From a bacterium (GTDB lineage Bacteria > Spirochaetota > JAHITG01), in the NCBI GenBank assembly GCA_028711675.1, contig JAQTRT010000051.1, positions 1 to 13,926 of the forward strand: a stretch of 13,926 bases of DNA, written 5' to 3'. This document shows positions 1 to 7,398 of the stretch, in pieces (position 1 is the stretch's first letter; the number at the start of each line of letters is the position of its first letter). Under the pieces are notes generated by a model that worked only from the letters and a program-made list of their open reading frames with translations, was not told where the DNA came from and did not search any database. Both the position numbers and the translations under genes were made by a program.

Positions 1-300
1 GTTCCGGACGCCGAGGATCGCGGCTTCCTCCATGCACATTTTAATCAGATCCCTGCCGATCCCGTGTTTTTGTGCCGAGGGATGGACACTGAGCGATTTG
101 ATCTCCGCCAGGTTGTTCCAGCCGATAACATGGAGGGAACAGCAGCCCAGGAGCCTGTTATTCTCCTTATACACCCAGAAATCCCGGATGTTCTCATAGA
201 TATAATTAAGGGACCGGGACAGCATGATCCCTTTTCTTGCGAATGAACTGATGAGCCGGTAAATGGATTTGGCGTCTTTAATTGATGCTTTTATGATCAT
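1..300 (-). CDS. GNAT-family N-acetyltransferase, ArgA-like (partial, C-terminus off the left edge)
   Basis: The first 100 codons are present and the frame is still open at base 1, so the C-terminus lies outside the window. The start ATG at 300-298 has a good Shine-Dalgarno (AAGGAG at 311-306). The protein begins MIIKASIKDAKSIYRLISSF. It contains the acetyl-CoA-binding GNAT motif A region: the beta-4 strand AEIKSLSVHP, followed by the pyrophosphate-binding turn AQKHGIGRDLI. The segment MLSRSLNYIYENIRDFWVYK resembles the short ArgA-like acetyltransferases (COG1246) that acetylate glutamate in arginine synthesis. The substrate cannot be proved from sequence, and other GNAT substrates are possible. 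It lies 86 bp downstream of the beta-helix gene on the same strand, but its own RBS and unrelated function give no strong case for a functional operon. Confidence 0.8.
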   Translation of the reverse strand, partial: MIIKASIKDAKSIYRLISSFARKGIMLSRSLNYIYENIRDFWVYKENNRLLGCCSLHVIGWNNLAEIKSLSVHPSAQKHGIGRDLIKMCMEEAAILGVRN

Positions 301-386
301 ATGTTCTCCTTGACGATTGATCTGTCGTATCCTGCTCTCCAGAGTCTTCTTTTTAGATCCGGATGATCTCTTTTATGTGAACCGGA

Positions 387-3203
387 TCACCGGATGATGA
401 CCAGTTTCAGGTATTTTTCCTGTTTCCCGGGATTAGTAAAATAACAGATATACGTACCTGATCTCAGGGCTTTTCCCCTGCTGTCCCGGACACCCCATTT
501 ATACCGGCCGTCCCGGGACCGGGCCTTGTATCCTGCGACCTTGATACCGGTAAGCGTGAAGATACTGACCTCGAATTCCGGGGTCAGATGATAGAACATG
601 ACATAATCGATCTGTTTGCCTGAACGGGGCTGGAACGGGTTCGGCGCAATAGCGGTTGCCTTGAGGTCATGGAATACCAGGCTTGATTCAGGAAGCAGGA
701 CAGAGATGCTTTCTGAAAAGACCGAACCGCCGGAGGTGTTATACGCCTTGAGCCAGTAATAATACCTTGTGGCGGGTTTTAATCCCGTGTCCAGGCAGTT
801 GGTCTGTTCCGCTGACAGGTCAGCGGCCAGGAGCGCGGCAGCGGGATTTTCTTCGGTATGCCGGTAAAGTCCGTAATGTGTTTCATTTAGTATGTTCTTC
901 CATAGTAATGAGACCTCTTCCGGTGAGAGAGCAAGGGCACTGATCCATTGCGGAGCAGGAGGAAATGTTATGGTAAAAATGACGGATGAATATGGGGAAG
1001 AATAAGTATTGGTATATGTCTTCAGCCAGTAATAATAAAAAGTACCCGGCAAAAGGCCTGTGTCCGAATAATTGGTCTGGTTAGCGGCCAGGCTGGCGAT
1101 ACGCAGGCTTGAGTTTGTCTGGCTGCTGGTACTCCTGTAAAGTGTATAACCGGTCTCATTGGGCAAGTCTTCCCATGCCAGGTCTATCTGGTTGGTGGAT
1201 ACGGCCGTGGCCCATTTCCAGTAGAGCAGGGTGTATGAAAATCCCGATTCCTTCCAGCCCATGTCAGGGCCTGTCCCGTTAAAAATATCGGAAAGGCCGG
1301 AAATATTAGTTCCGGTATCAACGGCGTGGCTCTGGCTGGAAAGGAGGGTAAAGGAAGTCCGTGTATCCAGGCGCGGGTCCTTGAACAGGTTCCCCTTCCC
1401 CCATGAGAACAAGCCGTTGGTGGGACCTGCGCTGTCCCCGTAAAAGATATTATAACCCAGCCTCACCGTGCCTGAACCTGTGTTCCGCACAGCGTAATGA
1501 TTTGGTCTGCTGCCGTTGGACAGGAAGATATTATTATACAGGCTGCCGGCTGAAGAGTCCTGCCACTGGACACCGTTCGAGGAGAGGCTGTGATAGATCG
1601 TATTGTTGATGAGCCTGTTGTTTGCGGACGGGCCGGTAAAGACCACATGGGCACCTGTGTTGTTGTACATCAGGTTCCTGTAAATGAGGCTGTTCGCCGC
1701 ATTGGTGATATAAATGCCGTACCCTCCGTTATCATGGATACGGTTGTTTTTGATCTGCGCGGAATCGACTGCCATGGCGGGGCCGGTCCCGTAAATGCCG
1801 TAATCCTGGTTCAGACCGTAGATCTCATTGCTTATGATAAACGGGGAGATATTGGCATAAAGATATATCCCGTATTGTTCATTGGAATATATGATATTCC
1901 GTCCCATGTAATGGCTGTCCGCGCTCCCGGCTATGAGGATACCGCAGTAACTATGATGATGGATAAGGTTCGCGGTCATGAAATTATTATCATTATTGCC
2001 CATGTACAGGGCCCTTCCCTGGCTGTGGAAATTGTTGGAGATAAAATAATTATGAGATCCATTGAAAGAATTATTGTAGATCCCGCACCAGTTATTGGAG
2101 GAGATCTCATTCCTGATGAAATAATTGTTCGTCATCGTGTCGCTTATCGTCATATCAATACCATAGATGGTGTTCTGTATAATGCGGTTCGACCGGTATA
2201 CGTTATTGTCTCCGTACGTTGTGGATATCCCGTACTGCTGGTTCGGGCCTTTCATCTGGTTGAACCCGATTGAGTTGAAATTCCCGTCTATCCCGAGACC
2301 TACGCCTGCATTTCCGGCCATCCGGTTCCTGGTTATCTTGTTGTTGTGGGAATTGTAGTCGATCACCAGGCCGGCTGACCTGTTATTATGGATATGATTG
2401 GTCTTCAGATGGTTGTTATCCGAATTCAGTATTCTTATACCGTAGACCTGGGTGGCACCGTATACATTGTTCTGCGCGATATAATTGCTGTCAGCTGTTT
2501 CGGAATCGATCATCAGGCCGGCGAGGGCATTGGAATAGATCTCGTTCCGGACAGCGAAGTTGAGGCTGGCCGAACCTGCCAGGTAGATGCCGTTGGTCCG
2601 GTTATGGTGCAGAAGATTATCCCGGATGATGTTGATATCACCATTAAGGAGGCCGATACCGCTGGAGCCGTTCTTCCGGATATCATTGGAGATGATGCTG
2701 TTCCCGCGTATGTTGCCTGAAGTAAAACAGATCCCGTATTGCCGGTTGGACCAGATGCTGTTCCGGCTTATATGATTGCTGAGTGCGTCACCCTGCACCA
2801 GCAGGCCATAAGCGGCCGCTTCCTGGATGACGAATCCTTCGATATGGATATGGTCCCTGTTGTTAATTAAAAAACAGCTGTTGCCTCCCTTGACAACAGC
2901 CTGGCCCTGCCGGTAAGCGCGGAACAGGATGTCATTGCCGGGTGTCCCGCTGTTTATGACAGTGACCTGTCCGCTGTAGGTCCCGTTCGATACGATGACC
3001 GCATCCCCGGCCCCGATATTGGAAGCGGCATAAGTGATGGTCCGCCAGGCCGTGTTCCAGTTTGTTCCCGCTGCTGTGTTGAGGCCGTTCGTTTTTACGT
3101 AATAACCTGTCCCTCCCGCTTCTCCGGCCAGGAGACAGATAAAAAGGAACGCGATAAATCCGTTTGGCCGTTCTTTACTGGTTTGGTTTTTCAGCTGAGC
3201 CAT
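387..3203 (-). CDS. Secreted right-handed beta-helix protein with two FN3 domains and a C-terminal FlgD-like/sorting-type domain
   Basis: The 938-aa product has a basic start and a hydrophobic stretch (about residues 14-30), read as a signal peptide. Residues 33-100 (YYVKTNGLN, WRTITYAASNIGAGD, NGTYSGQV) look like the DUF1565/pectate-lyase-like N-cap. Residues about 105-600 are tandem beta-helix coils of the NosD/PbH1 type, with the recurring pattern N-x-I-x-x-N-x(3-5)-YGI. Two fibronectin type III domains follow (about 662-747 and 748-840), sharing the YYYWLK strand. The last roughly 90 residues (APNPFQP, FTLTGIKVAGY, SGTYICYF, YLKLVIIR) form an Ig-like domain of the FlgD/T9SS-sorting type. 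Known relatives are polysaccharide-binding or -cleaving surface proteins. No catalytic residues were identified, so an enzymatic role is unproven. The start lacks a Shine-Dalgarno, but a promoter fits just upstream. Confidence 0.85.
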   Translation of the reverse strand: MAQLKNQTSKERPNGFIAFLFICLLAGEAGGTGYYVKTNGLNTAAGTNWNTAWRTITYAASNIGAGDAVIVSNGTYSGQVTVINSGTPGNDILFRAYRQGQAVVKGGNSCFLINNRDHIHIEGFVIQEAAAYGLLVQGDALSNHISRNSIWSNRQYGICFTSGNIRGNSIISNDIRKNGSSGIGLLNGDINIIRDNLLHHNRTNGIYLAGSASLNFAVRNEIYSNALAGLMIDSETADSNYIAQNNVYGATQVYGIRILNSDNNHLKTNHIHNNRSAGLVIDYNSHNNKITRNRMAGNAGVGLGIDGNFNSIGFNQMKGPNQQYGISTTYGDNNVYRSNRIIQNTIYGIDMTISDTMTNNYFIRNEISSNNWCGIYNNSFNGSHNYFISNNFHSQGRALYMGNNDNNFMTANLIHHHSYCGILIAGSADSHYMGRNIIYSNEQYGIYLYANISPFIISNEIYGLNQDYGIYGTGPAMAVDSAQIKNNRIHDNGGYGIYITNAANSLIYRNLMYNNTGAHVVFTGPSANNRLINNTIYHSLSSNGVQWQDSSAGSLYNNIFLSNGSRPNHYAVRNTGSGTVRLGYNIFYGDSAGPTNGLFSWGKGNLFKDPRLDTRTSFTLLSSQSHAVDTGTNISGLSDIFNGTGPDMGWKESGFSYTLLYWKWATAVSTNQIDLAWEDLPNETGYTLYRSTSSQTNSSLRIASLAANQTNYSDTGLLPGTFYYYWLKTYTNTYSSPYSSVIFTITFPPAPQWISALALSPEEVSLLWKNILNETHYGLYRHTEENPAAALLAADLSAEQTNCLDTGLKPATRYYYWLKAYNTSGGSVFSESISVLLPESSLVFHDLKATAIAPNPFQPRSGKQIDYVMFYHLTPEFEVSIFTLTGIKVAGYKARSRDGRYKWGVRDSRGKALRSGTYICYFTNPGKQEKYLKLVIIR

Positions 3204-3224
3204 TTTATTTCATCGTTTGATGAT

Positions 3225-3252
3225 ATTTTACGGATTTTAAAATGGATTTCAA
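3225..3252 (-). promoter_or_regulatory. Predicted sigma70-type promoter of the beta-helix gene
   Basis: On the minus strand, TTGAAA (3252-3247) is separated by 16 bp from TAAAAT (3230-3225). Transcription would begin near 3218, giving a leader of about 15 nt before the ATG at 3203. It is read by eye only. The AT-rich context makes chance matches possible. Confidence 0.4.
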
Positions 3253-3282
3253 GACAATTTTTCCCCTGATCCGGCTGGTGTG

Positions 3283-3310
3283 TTGAATTTTTTACTGTTT
3301 TGATTATACT
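3283..3310 (+). promoter_or_regulatory. Predicted sigma70-type promoter upstream of the GAF-HD-GYP gene
   Basis: TTGAAT (3283-3288), a 16-bp spacer and TATACT (3305-3310). Transcription would start near 3317, about 60 nt before the ATG at 3378. A second -10-like box, TATAAC (3366-3371), lies 6 bp before the ATG and would give a leaderless mRNA, but its -35 partner is weak. The 3204-3377 gap therefore holds divergent promoters for this gene and the beta-helix gene. Confidence 0.4.
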
Positions 3311-3377
3311 ATTATCGTAGAACATTCCAAACTAAAGGGTTTTTTTCTTATTCCGTATTATTAAGTATAACCTTAAT

Positions 3378-4616
3378 ATGAAGCAGAATAAAAGGTCAAA
3401 TGTAAAAGGACTTGAAGATATCCTGGTCATCACCGAACGTATCAGCCACATGAAGGATATTGACGCTCTTCTGGACAGGATACTGTACGAGGCCAGAAAA
3501 TTCACGTCAGCCGATGCCGGGACCATTTTCCTCGAAGAAGGGGACAAGTTAAAGTTCGCCTATGTCCAGAACGATACCCTGTTCCGCAAGGACAAGGACA
3601 CAGGCTATAATAAATATCTGTACGCCAACCAGGAAATGACCATTGACGAGCGTTCCATTGCAGGGTATGTGGCCAAAACAAATTCCTCCCTTCTCATCAA
3701 GGATGCTTACCGTATCCCGTCCTCAGCGCCGTATTCCTTTAACCTCGATTTTGACAGAAGGTCGAACTACCATACGAAATCCATCCTGACCGTGCCTCTT
3801 CATACCAGCCTGGGCAATGTCGTGGGCGTCCTGCAGGTCATCAATCCGAAGACAAAGAAGAACAGGACCACGTTCTTCACCGAGAAGGATGAACTGCTCA
3901 TCACTTATTTCGGCATCAACGCTGCCAATGCCGTCGAGCGTGCCATGATGACCAGGACCATGATCCTGCGTATGATCCGGATGGCGGAACTGCGGGACCC
4001 GAAAGAAACAGGGAACCATGTTAACCGTGTCGGCGCCTATACCATTGAAATTTACCACAGATGGGCAACTAAATACGGGATAGAGGAGGAGGATATCAAG
4101 AAGAACAAGGATATCCTGCGCATCGCCGCCATGCTCCATGACGTGGGTAAGGTGGCCATCTCCGATACCATTTTAAAGAAGCCGGCCAAGCTGGATGAGC
4201 AGGAATATAACATCATGAAATACCATACCATTTTCGGGGCGAGGCTCTTCCCGAATCCCGCTTCAGAACTGGATGTAGTGGCTTCGGAGATCTGCCTGAA
4301 CCATCATGAACGGTGGGACGGCAAGGGATACCCGGGTAAGGTGGGTAATATCTTCAGGGAAGAACTGCGGATGGCGGCAGGCAAACAGGGAGCAGAGATA
4401 CCTATCTCCAGCAGGATCGTGGCCCTGGCCGATGTATATGACGCCCTTATCTCCAAACGCGTGTATAAGGAAGCCTGGGAAGAGAGCAAGGTGCTGGATT
4501 ACATTAAAGAGCAGTCCGGCGCCCAGTTCGATCCTGAGGTCGTGGAAGCGTTCTTCGCCATCTACGACGTGATCAAAGCGATCCGGACAAAATATACAGA
4601 TGAGAACGAGAATTAA
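3378..4616 (+). CDS. GAF domain / HD-GYP domain protein, probable cyclic-di-GMP phosphodiesterase
   Basis: The 412-aa protein has no signal peptide or membrane segment, so it is cytoplasmic. Residues about 15-188 form a GAF sensor domain (ITERISHMKDIDALLDRIL; DAGTIFLEE; ILTVPLHTSLGNVVGVLQVIN). Residues about 195-402 form the HD-GYP domain. The expected metal-binding and signature residues are all visible: GNHVNRV (H214), HDVGK (H254, D255), KYH (H283), HH at 309-310, GKGYP (315-319) and ADVYDAL (D352). The enzyme should therefore hydrolyse c-di-GMP, gated by a ligand or redox signal at the GAF domain; the ligand is unknown. Between GYP and the next IP motif there are about 21 residues, where many HD-GYP proteins have about 8. 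There is no Shine-Dalgarno before the ATG. Direct evidence of activity is lacking, but the domain call is secure. Confidence 0.9.
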   Translation: MKQNKRSNVKGLEDILVITERISHMKDIDALLDRILYEARKFTSADAGTIFLEEGDKLKFAYVQNDTLFRKDKDTGYNKYLYANQEMTIDERSIAGYVAKTNSSLLIKDAYRIPSSAPYSFNLDFDRRSNYHTKSILTVPLHTSLGNVVGVLQVINPKTKKNRTTFFTEKDELLITYFGINAANAVERAMMTRTMILRMIRMAELRDPKETGNHVNRVGAYTIEIYHRWATKYGIEEEDIKKNKDILRIAAMLHDVGKVAISDTILKKPAKLDEQEYNIMKYHTIFGARLFPNPASELDVVASEICLNHHERWDGKGYPGKVGNIFREELRMAAGKQGAEIPISSRIVALADVYDALISKRVYKEAWEESKVLDYIKEQSGAQFDPEVVEAFFAIYDVIKAIRTKYTDENEN

Positions 4617-4626
4617 ATATCCGTAG

Positions 4627-4725
4627 CGGCGTACCTTAAGGTGCGCCGGTAATTGGAGACAGCAAGTCTGTTTGACAATCACCATACCTAAAGGTGTGGT
4701 GCTGCAAGACCCGTCTGATTCCTCC
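4627..4725 (+). repeat. Twin-hairpin intergenic element, possible structured RNA of unknown class
   Basis: Hairpin 1 pairs CGGCGTACCTT (4627-4637) with AAGGTGCGCCG (4638-4648). Hairpin 2 pairs CACCATACCT (4680-4689) with AGGTGTGGTG (4692-4701). They start 53 bp apart and share the core TACCT-AAGGTG, including a T/G wobble at the same place. Their outer stems differ in sequence yet both pair, so the differences are compensatory. Each hairpin is followed by a GCAAG...TCTG tract (4662-4670 and 4704-4716). AATT-AGAC (4651-4660, with a GG bulge) can also pair with GTCTGATT (4713-4720). A T5 run follows at 4726-4730. It could be the 3' end or terminator region of the HD-GYP mRNA, a leader of the DUF362 gene, or a dispersed palindromic repeat. 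I do not recognise it as a known riboswitch. Confidence 0.5.
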
Positions 4726-4790
4726 TTTTTAAAGAATTTGCTTTCCTTTTTTTATTCAATAATTTAATCCTGATCAAAAAGGATGGGAAC

Positions 4791-5933
4791 ATGCCAAAGG
4801 TCTATATTGAAAAATTCAGCGGATATCAGGACGAAAGGATCATTCCTTTCATCCGTGACTGTATCAATTCCGTGCCTTTTGATTTCAGGAACAAGAAGGT
4901 CCTGTTAAAACCTAATATGCTCATGGGCAAGGATCCTGTCCACAGCATTACCACTCATCCTGTTATCATTGAAGCAGCAGCCCGGATACTCCGGGAAAAA
5001 GGGGCCAAAGTGCTTATCGGCGACAGCCCGGGTATGCCTTTGCCGCCGGCCCTGGTGGCCAGGCAGCTGGGGCTCACGGACATGATCCGTAAGACCGGGA
5101 TGGAGTTCGTTGATTTTACCCGGGACCCAATCCGGATAACGCGCAAGGAGAATAAGCTGGTCAAGACCTTTATACTGGCCAGGATCGTCCGGGACGTTGA
5201 TTTTATCCTTAACCTGAGCAAGCTTAAGACCCATGTCCAGGCTGTTTATACGGGCGCGATCAAGAACCTGTTCGGTTTCATCCCCGGTATCCTGAAGTCC
5301 CAGTTCCACTTGAAGTTCCCGGATACAGGCCATTTCGGCCAGATGATCGCTGACCTGGCCTTAATTATCAAACCCGGTCTCTCCATTATGGACGGTATCA
5401 TTGCCATGGAGGGGCAGGGCCCTTCCAACGGCCGGCCCAAACAACTGGGCCTGCTCATTGCTTCACAGGATATGGTGGCATTGGATTCAGTGGCTTGTTA
5501 CTGCATCGGCCAGGACCCTTTTCAGGTCCCCATCATCGCCAAATCCTTTGAGTCCGGCCTGGGCGAGATCGACCTTTCCCGCATAGAGGTCATCGGCCAA
5601 AAAGACCCGGATAAATTAAGGGACAGGAGTTTTCTTCTGATCCCCGGCCGTTCTCATATGCATTTCAGGATCACGGAAAAGCTTCATCCGCTGCTGAAAC
5701 AGTATTTTATCGCCAGGCCTGTTATCAAGAGAAAAAAATGCGTGAAGTGCCATGTCTGCGTGAAAGTATGCCCTGTGAAGGCCATGAGCGCATCCAGGAA
5801 CGAAGTGCCTGTATATGATTATGTAAAATGCATCCGCTGCTACTGCTGCCATGAAATGTGCCCGGAGCAGGCCATCTTCAAGAAAGATAATCTCATGACC
5901 CGCATCATGTTCGGAAAGAGTGTTGGTCCCTGA
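4791..5933 (+). CDS. DUF362 domain protein with C-terminal dual [4Fe-4S] ferredoxin domain
   Basis: The 380-aa cytoplasmic protein starts at an ATG with an AAGGA Shine-Dalgarno (4779-4783). Residues about 35-265 show DUF362 landmarks: LLKPNML (38-44), THPVIIEAAARIL (55-67), GDSPG (78-82), SKLKTHVQAVYTGAIKNLFG (143-162) and IMDGIIAMEGQGPSNGRPK (199-217). Residues 315-365 form a bacterial-type ferredoxin module. Cys 317, 320, 323, 327 and Cys 347, 350, 353, 357 are spaced for two [4Fe-4S] clusters, with an extra Cys352. DUF362 proteins are widespread iron-sulfur proteins with no settled reaction, so electron transfer is the only role that can be proposed. The gene stands alone, 174 bp after the HD-GYP gene and convergent to the broken CsgG-like gene. 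Confidence 0.88.
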   Translation: MPKVYIEKFSGYQDERIIPFIRDCINSVPFDFRNKKVLLKPNMLMGKDPVHSITTHPVIIEAAARILREKGAKVLIGDSPGMPLPPALVARQLGLTDMIRKTGMEFVDFTRDPIRITRKENKLVKTFILARIVRDVDFILNLSKLKTHVQAVYTGAIKNLFGFIPGILKSQFHLKFPDTGHFGQMIADLALIIKPGLSIMDGIIAMEGQGPSNGRPKQLGLLIASQDMVALDSVACYCIGQDPFQVPIIAKSFESGLGEIDLSRIEVIGQKDPDKLRDRSFLLIPGRSHMHFRITEKLHPLLKQYFIARPVIKRKKCVKCHVCVKVCPVKAMSASRNEVPVYDYVKCIRCYCCHEMCPEQAIFKKDNLMTRIMFGKSVGP

Positions 5934-6040
5934 TACCGGAGCTGATCCTTTATTTTTATCCTGCCGGGAAAATCATTTTTTATCAGAATAACAGTCCATT
6001 GCTATCAGCCCATCATGAATGATCCGGGACAGGATGCCTG

Positions 6041-6784
6041 TTAAAAATAGAATGATATACTGGGCCCGAAAAAGAGACCGCTTAATTTTGCGTCCATGGT
6101 CTTAGGCAGTTCAGGCTGCAAATGCCACATGGGATTCAGGTCAAGAGACAGTGTCCCGAAATCGTAGCCCACTCTGATAGCCAGAGCCATTCTGGGTGTA
6201 AGGAAATATTCAATACCCAGCCGGGCTATTCCTATTACCATAAAACTGTCCAGTGAAGGGCCGAAATTATTCTCTCCAAATCCGGATCCGCCTCCGCCCT
6301 GAGGCACGTCAGAATCAAAAAAACCGTTTATTTTCAGGATAAGGATCTCGGCACCGCCGGAAAAGGAGATGTTCAGACGCCGGGAGGGATTCAGCACAAG
6401 GTAAAGACTCATGGGAAAACCGATGCCGTTGGCTGTGATGGTGAAGGCATTCCGGCCGTTTGTGTAACTGGGATTGCCTTCCAGATTTCTCCATGCCAAA
6501 GCCGGATTTTTATATACATCAGCACCGTACATTTCCACGCCCATACCGATCATAATGTTCTTTGTGAACCTGTATTTTATTTCAGCGCCGATGTTGCGCC
6601 AGGAACCCAGGTCGCCGTCCATGGATGTCTGACCGGCGGGATTGATGCTTATACCTACTCCCATTTTCTGCACGAACGCCATGTCCAGGAGCTTATCCCT
6701 TGTTTCCAGCATCTGGCTCTTGTCAATGGAAACTGTTTCAGAGACCACAGCCCCGGATTCTACGTCCGCGAGTCTGGCGGTCAC
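6041..6784 (-). CDS. C-terminal, beta-barrel half of a frameshifted CsgG-domain protein
   Basis: This frame opens at a GTG (6784) that overlaps the stop of the upstream half by 4 bp, but it looks like the continuation of the same gene. It begins TARLADVESGAVVSETVSID, the end of a CsgG-like domain. The intact paralogue at 9215-10588 carries the corresponding TVRLTETETGKILETVSFD in mid-protein. The rest (about 220 aa) is rich in alternating aromatic and glycine strands (AEIKYRFTKNIMIGMGVEMY, IEYFLTPRMALAIRVGYDFG) and ends GPSISFYF. The terminal Phe is typical of BAM-inserted outer-membrane barrels. With no Shine-Dalgarno of its own and the signal peptide in the other frame, this half alone is unlikely to reach the envelope. 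Either the gene is dead here, or the 4-bp overlap allows re-initiation or frameshifting. Confidence 0.7.
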   Translation of the reverse strand: MTARLADVESGAVVSETVSIDKSQMLETRDKLLDMAFVQKMGVGISINPAGQTSMDGDLGSWRNIGAEIKYRFTKNIMIGMGVEMYGADVYKNPALAWRNLEGNPSYTNGRNAFTITANGIGFPMSLYLVLNPSRRLNISFSGGAEILILKINGFFDSDVPQGGGGSGFGENNFGPSLDSFMVIGIARLGIEYFLTPRMALAIRVGYDFGTLSLDLNPMWHLQPELPKTMDAKLSGLFFGPSISFYF

Positions 6785-7203
6785 ATTGAAGAAGTTCCCC
6801 AGTTCCGTGATAGGATAGCATCGGCATTCATGAGCTGGCCCACTTTAACCACGGAATCGGATTCGGTCATGCCTGTGAGCTGGAGCTCCTGTTCTTTCAG
6901 AACTTTTTCAAGGTTCTTCCGTTCCACCAGGACAAAGATGGTCGAGCGGGAGAATTCCGTGCCCAGCAGTTCGCCTACGGCTTCACCGATGTTATTCTTT
7001 TTCGCGTTTTCGCTGATGTTCTCGAACTCGGCGATGGCGATCCTTTTCCGGAAATTGATCTCCTTTTTCTGCTTGTAAGCTGCGGCCAGTTTCTCGGACA
7101 GAGAGGAAATTTTCCCGTCAATGTCCCCTGTCTCGGCCGCAAGGGAAGGGACAAAAAGCAGCGTGATTAAAATAAAGGACAAGAAAGTGTTTTTTAAGTT
7201 CAT
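6781..7203 (-). CDS. N-terminal half of a frameshifted CsgG-domain/beta-barrel protein
   Basis: The start is ATG 7203, because GGAGG (7214-7210) lies 6 nt before it and the protein then begins with a clean signal peptide (MNLKNTFLSF, hydrophobic core, cut near LAA-ET). An upstream in-frame ATG at 7239 has no such support. Residues about 53-133 form a CsgG/FlgO-like domain: RIAIAEFENIS, VGELLGTEFSRSTIFVLVERKNLEKVLKEQELQLTGM, VGQLMNADAILS. There is no lipobox Cys, so it is not a CsgG-type lipoprotein. After ILS the frame runs into RNWGTSSM and a stop at 6781-6783. The next frame resumes with ELGNFFNVTARL, matching the family. The damage maps to 6791-6812. Confidence 0.75.
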   Translation of the reverse strand: MNLKNTFLSFILITLLFVPSLAAETGDIDGKISSLSEKLAAAYKQKKEINFRKRIAIAEFENISENAKKNNIGEAVGELLGTEFSRSTIFVLVERKNLEKVLKEQELQLTGMTESDSVVKVGQLMNADAILSRNWGTSSM

Positions 7204-7364
7204 AATAAACCTCCAGCGAAAATACTTAATAGTAATCAATGTTATTCGGATTTCCAGCTTTTTTTAAATATTTTGTATCAGGTCTTTAATGCGGTAAGCT
7301 TCAGTCTCCTGAGAGTATTAAATAGCAGGCTGCCGGAAATCATCAAACTCAGGCAAAAGACCTG

Positions 7365-7392
7365 TTGACATTTCTCCGGAATTGATTATATT
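7365..7392 (+). promoter_or_regulatory. Predicted strong promoter of smpB-ssrA, leaderless arrangement
   Basis: A perfect TTGACA (7365-7370), a 16-bp spacer and TATATT (7387-7392). The -10 box ends 6 bp before the smpB ATG at 7399, so transcription should start at or within a base or two of the start codon. No Shine-Dalgarno precedes the ATG, which fits a leaderless mRNA. The rest of 7204-7364 is AT-rich and should hold the divergent promoter of the CsgG-like gene, which I could not place with confidence. Confidence 0.6.
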
Positions 7393-7398
7393 AATTGA

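Noticed and set aside
356..388. Inverted repeat GATCCGG/CCGGATC after the beta-helix gene, considered as a terminator
   Set aside because: The loop is 19 nt and no T-run follows on the minus strand, so it is not a convincing intrinsic terminator.
1590..2273. A 227-codon plus-strand open frame opposite the beta-helix gene
   Set aside because: It is antisense to the repetitive N/I/G-rich coils, has no RBS, and reads as a low-complexity I/V/D-rich peptide. The repeat composition of the real gene explains the lack of stops.
4627..4720. Cyclic-di-GMP riboswitch between the HD-GYP and DUF362 genes
   Set aside because: The genomic context is tempting, but the conserved core and tetraloop/receptor features of GEMM-type RNAs were not found.
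5934..6043. Possible bidirectional terminator between the convergent DUF362 and CsgG-like genes
   Set aside because: Short palindromes exist (ACAGG-ATG-CCTGT at the end, ATCATGAATGAT), but none has a long stem followed by a T-run in either direction.
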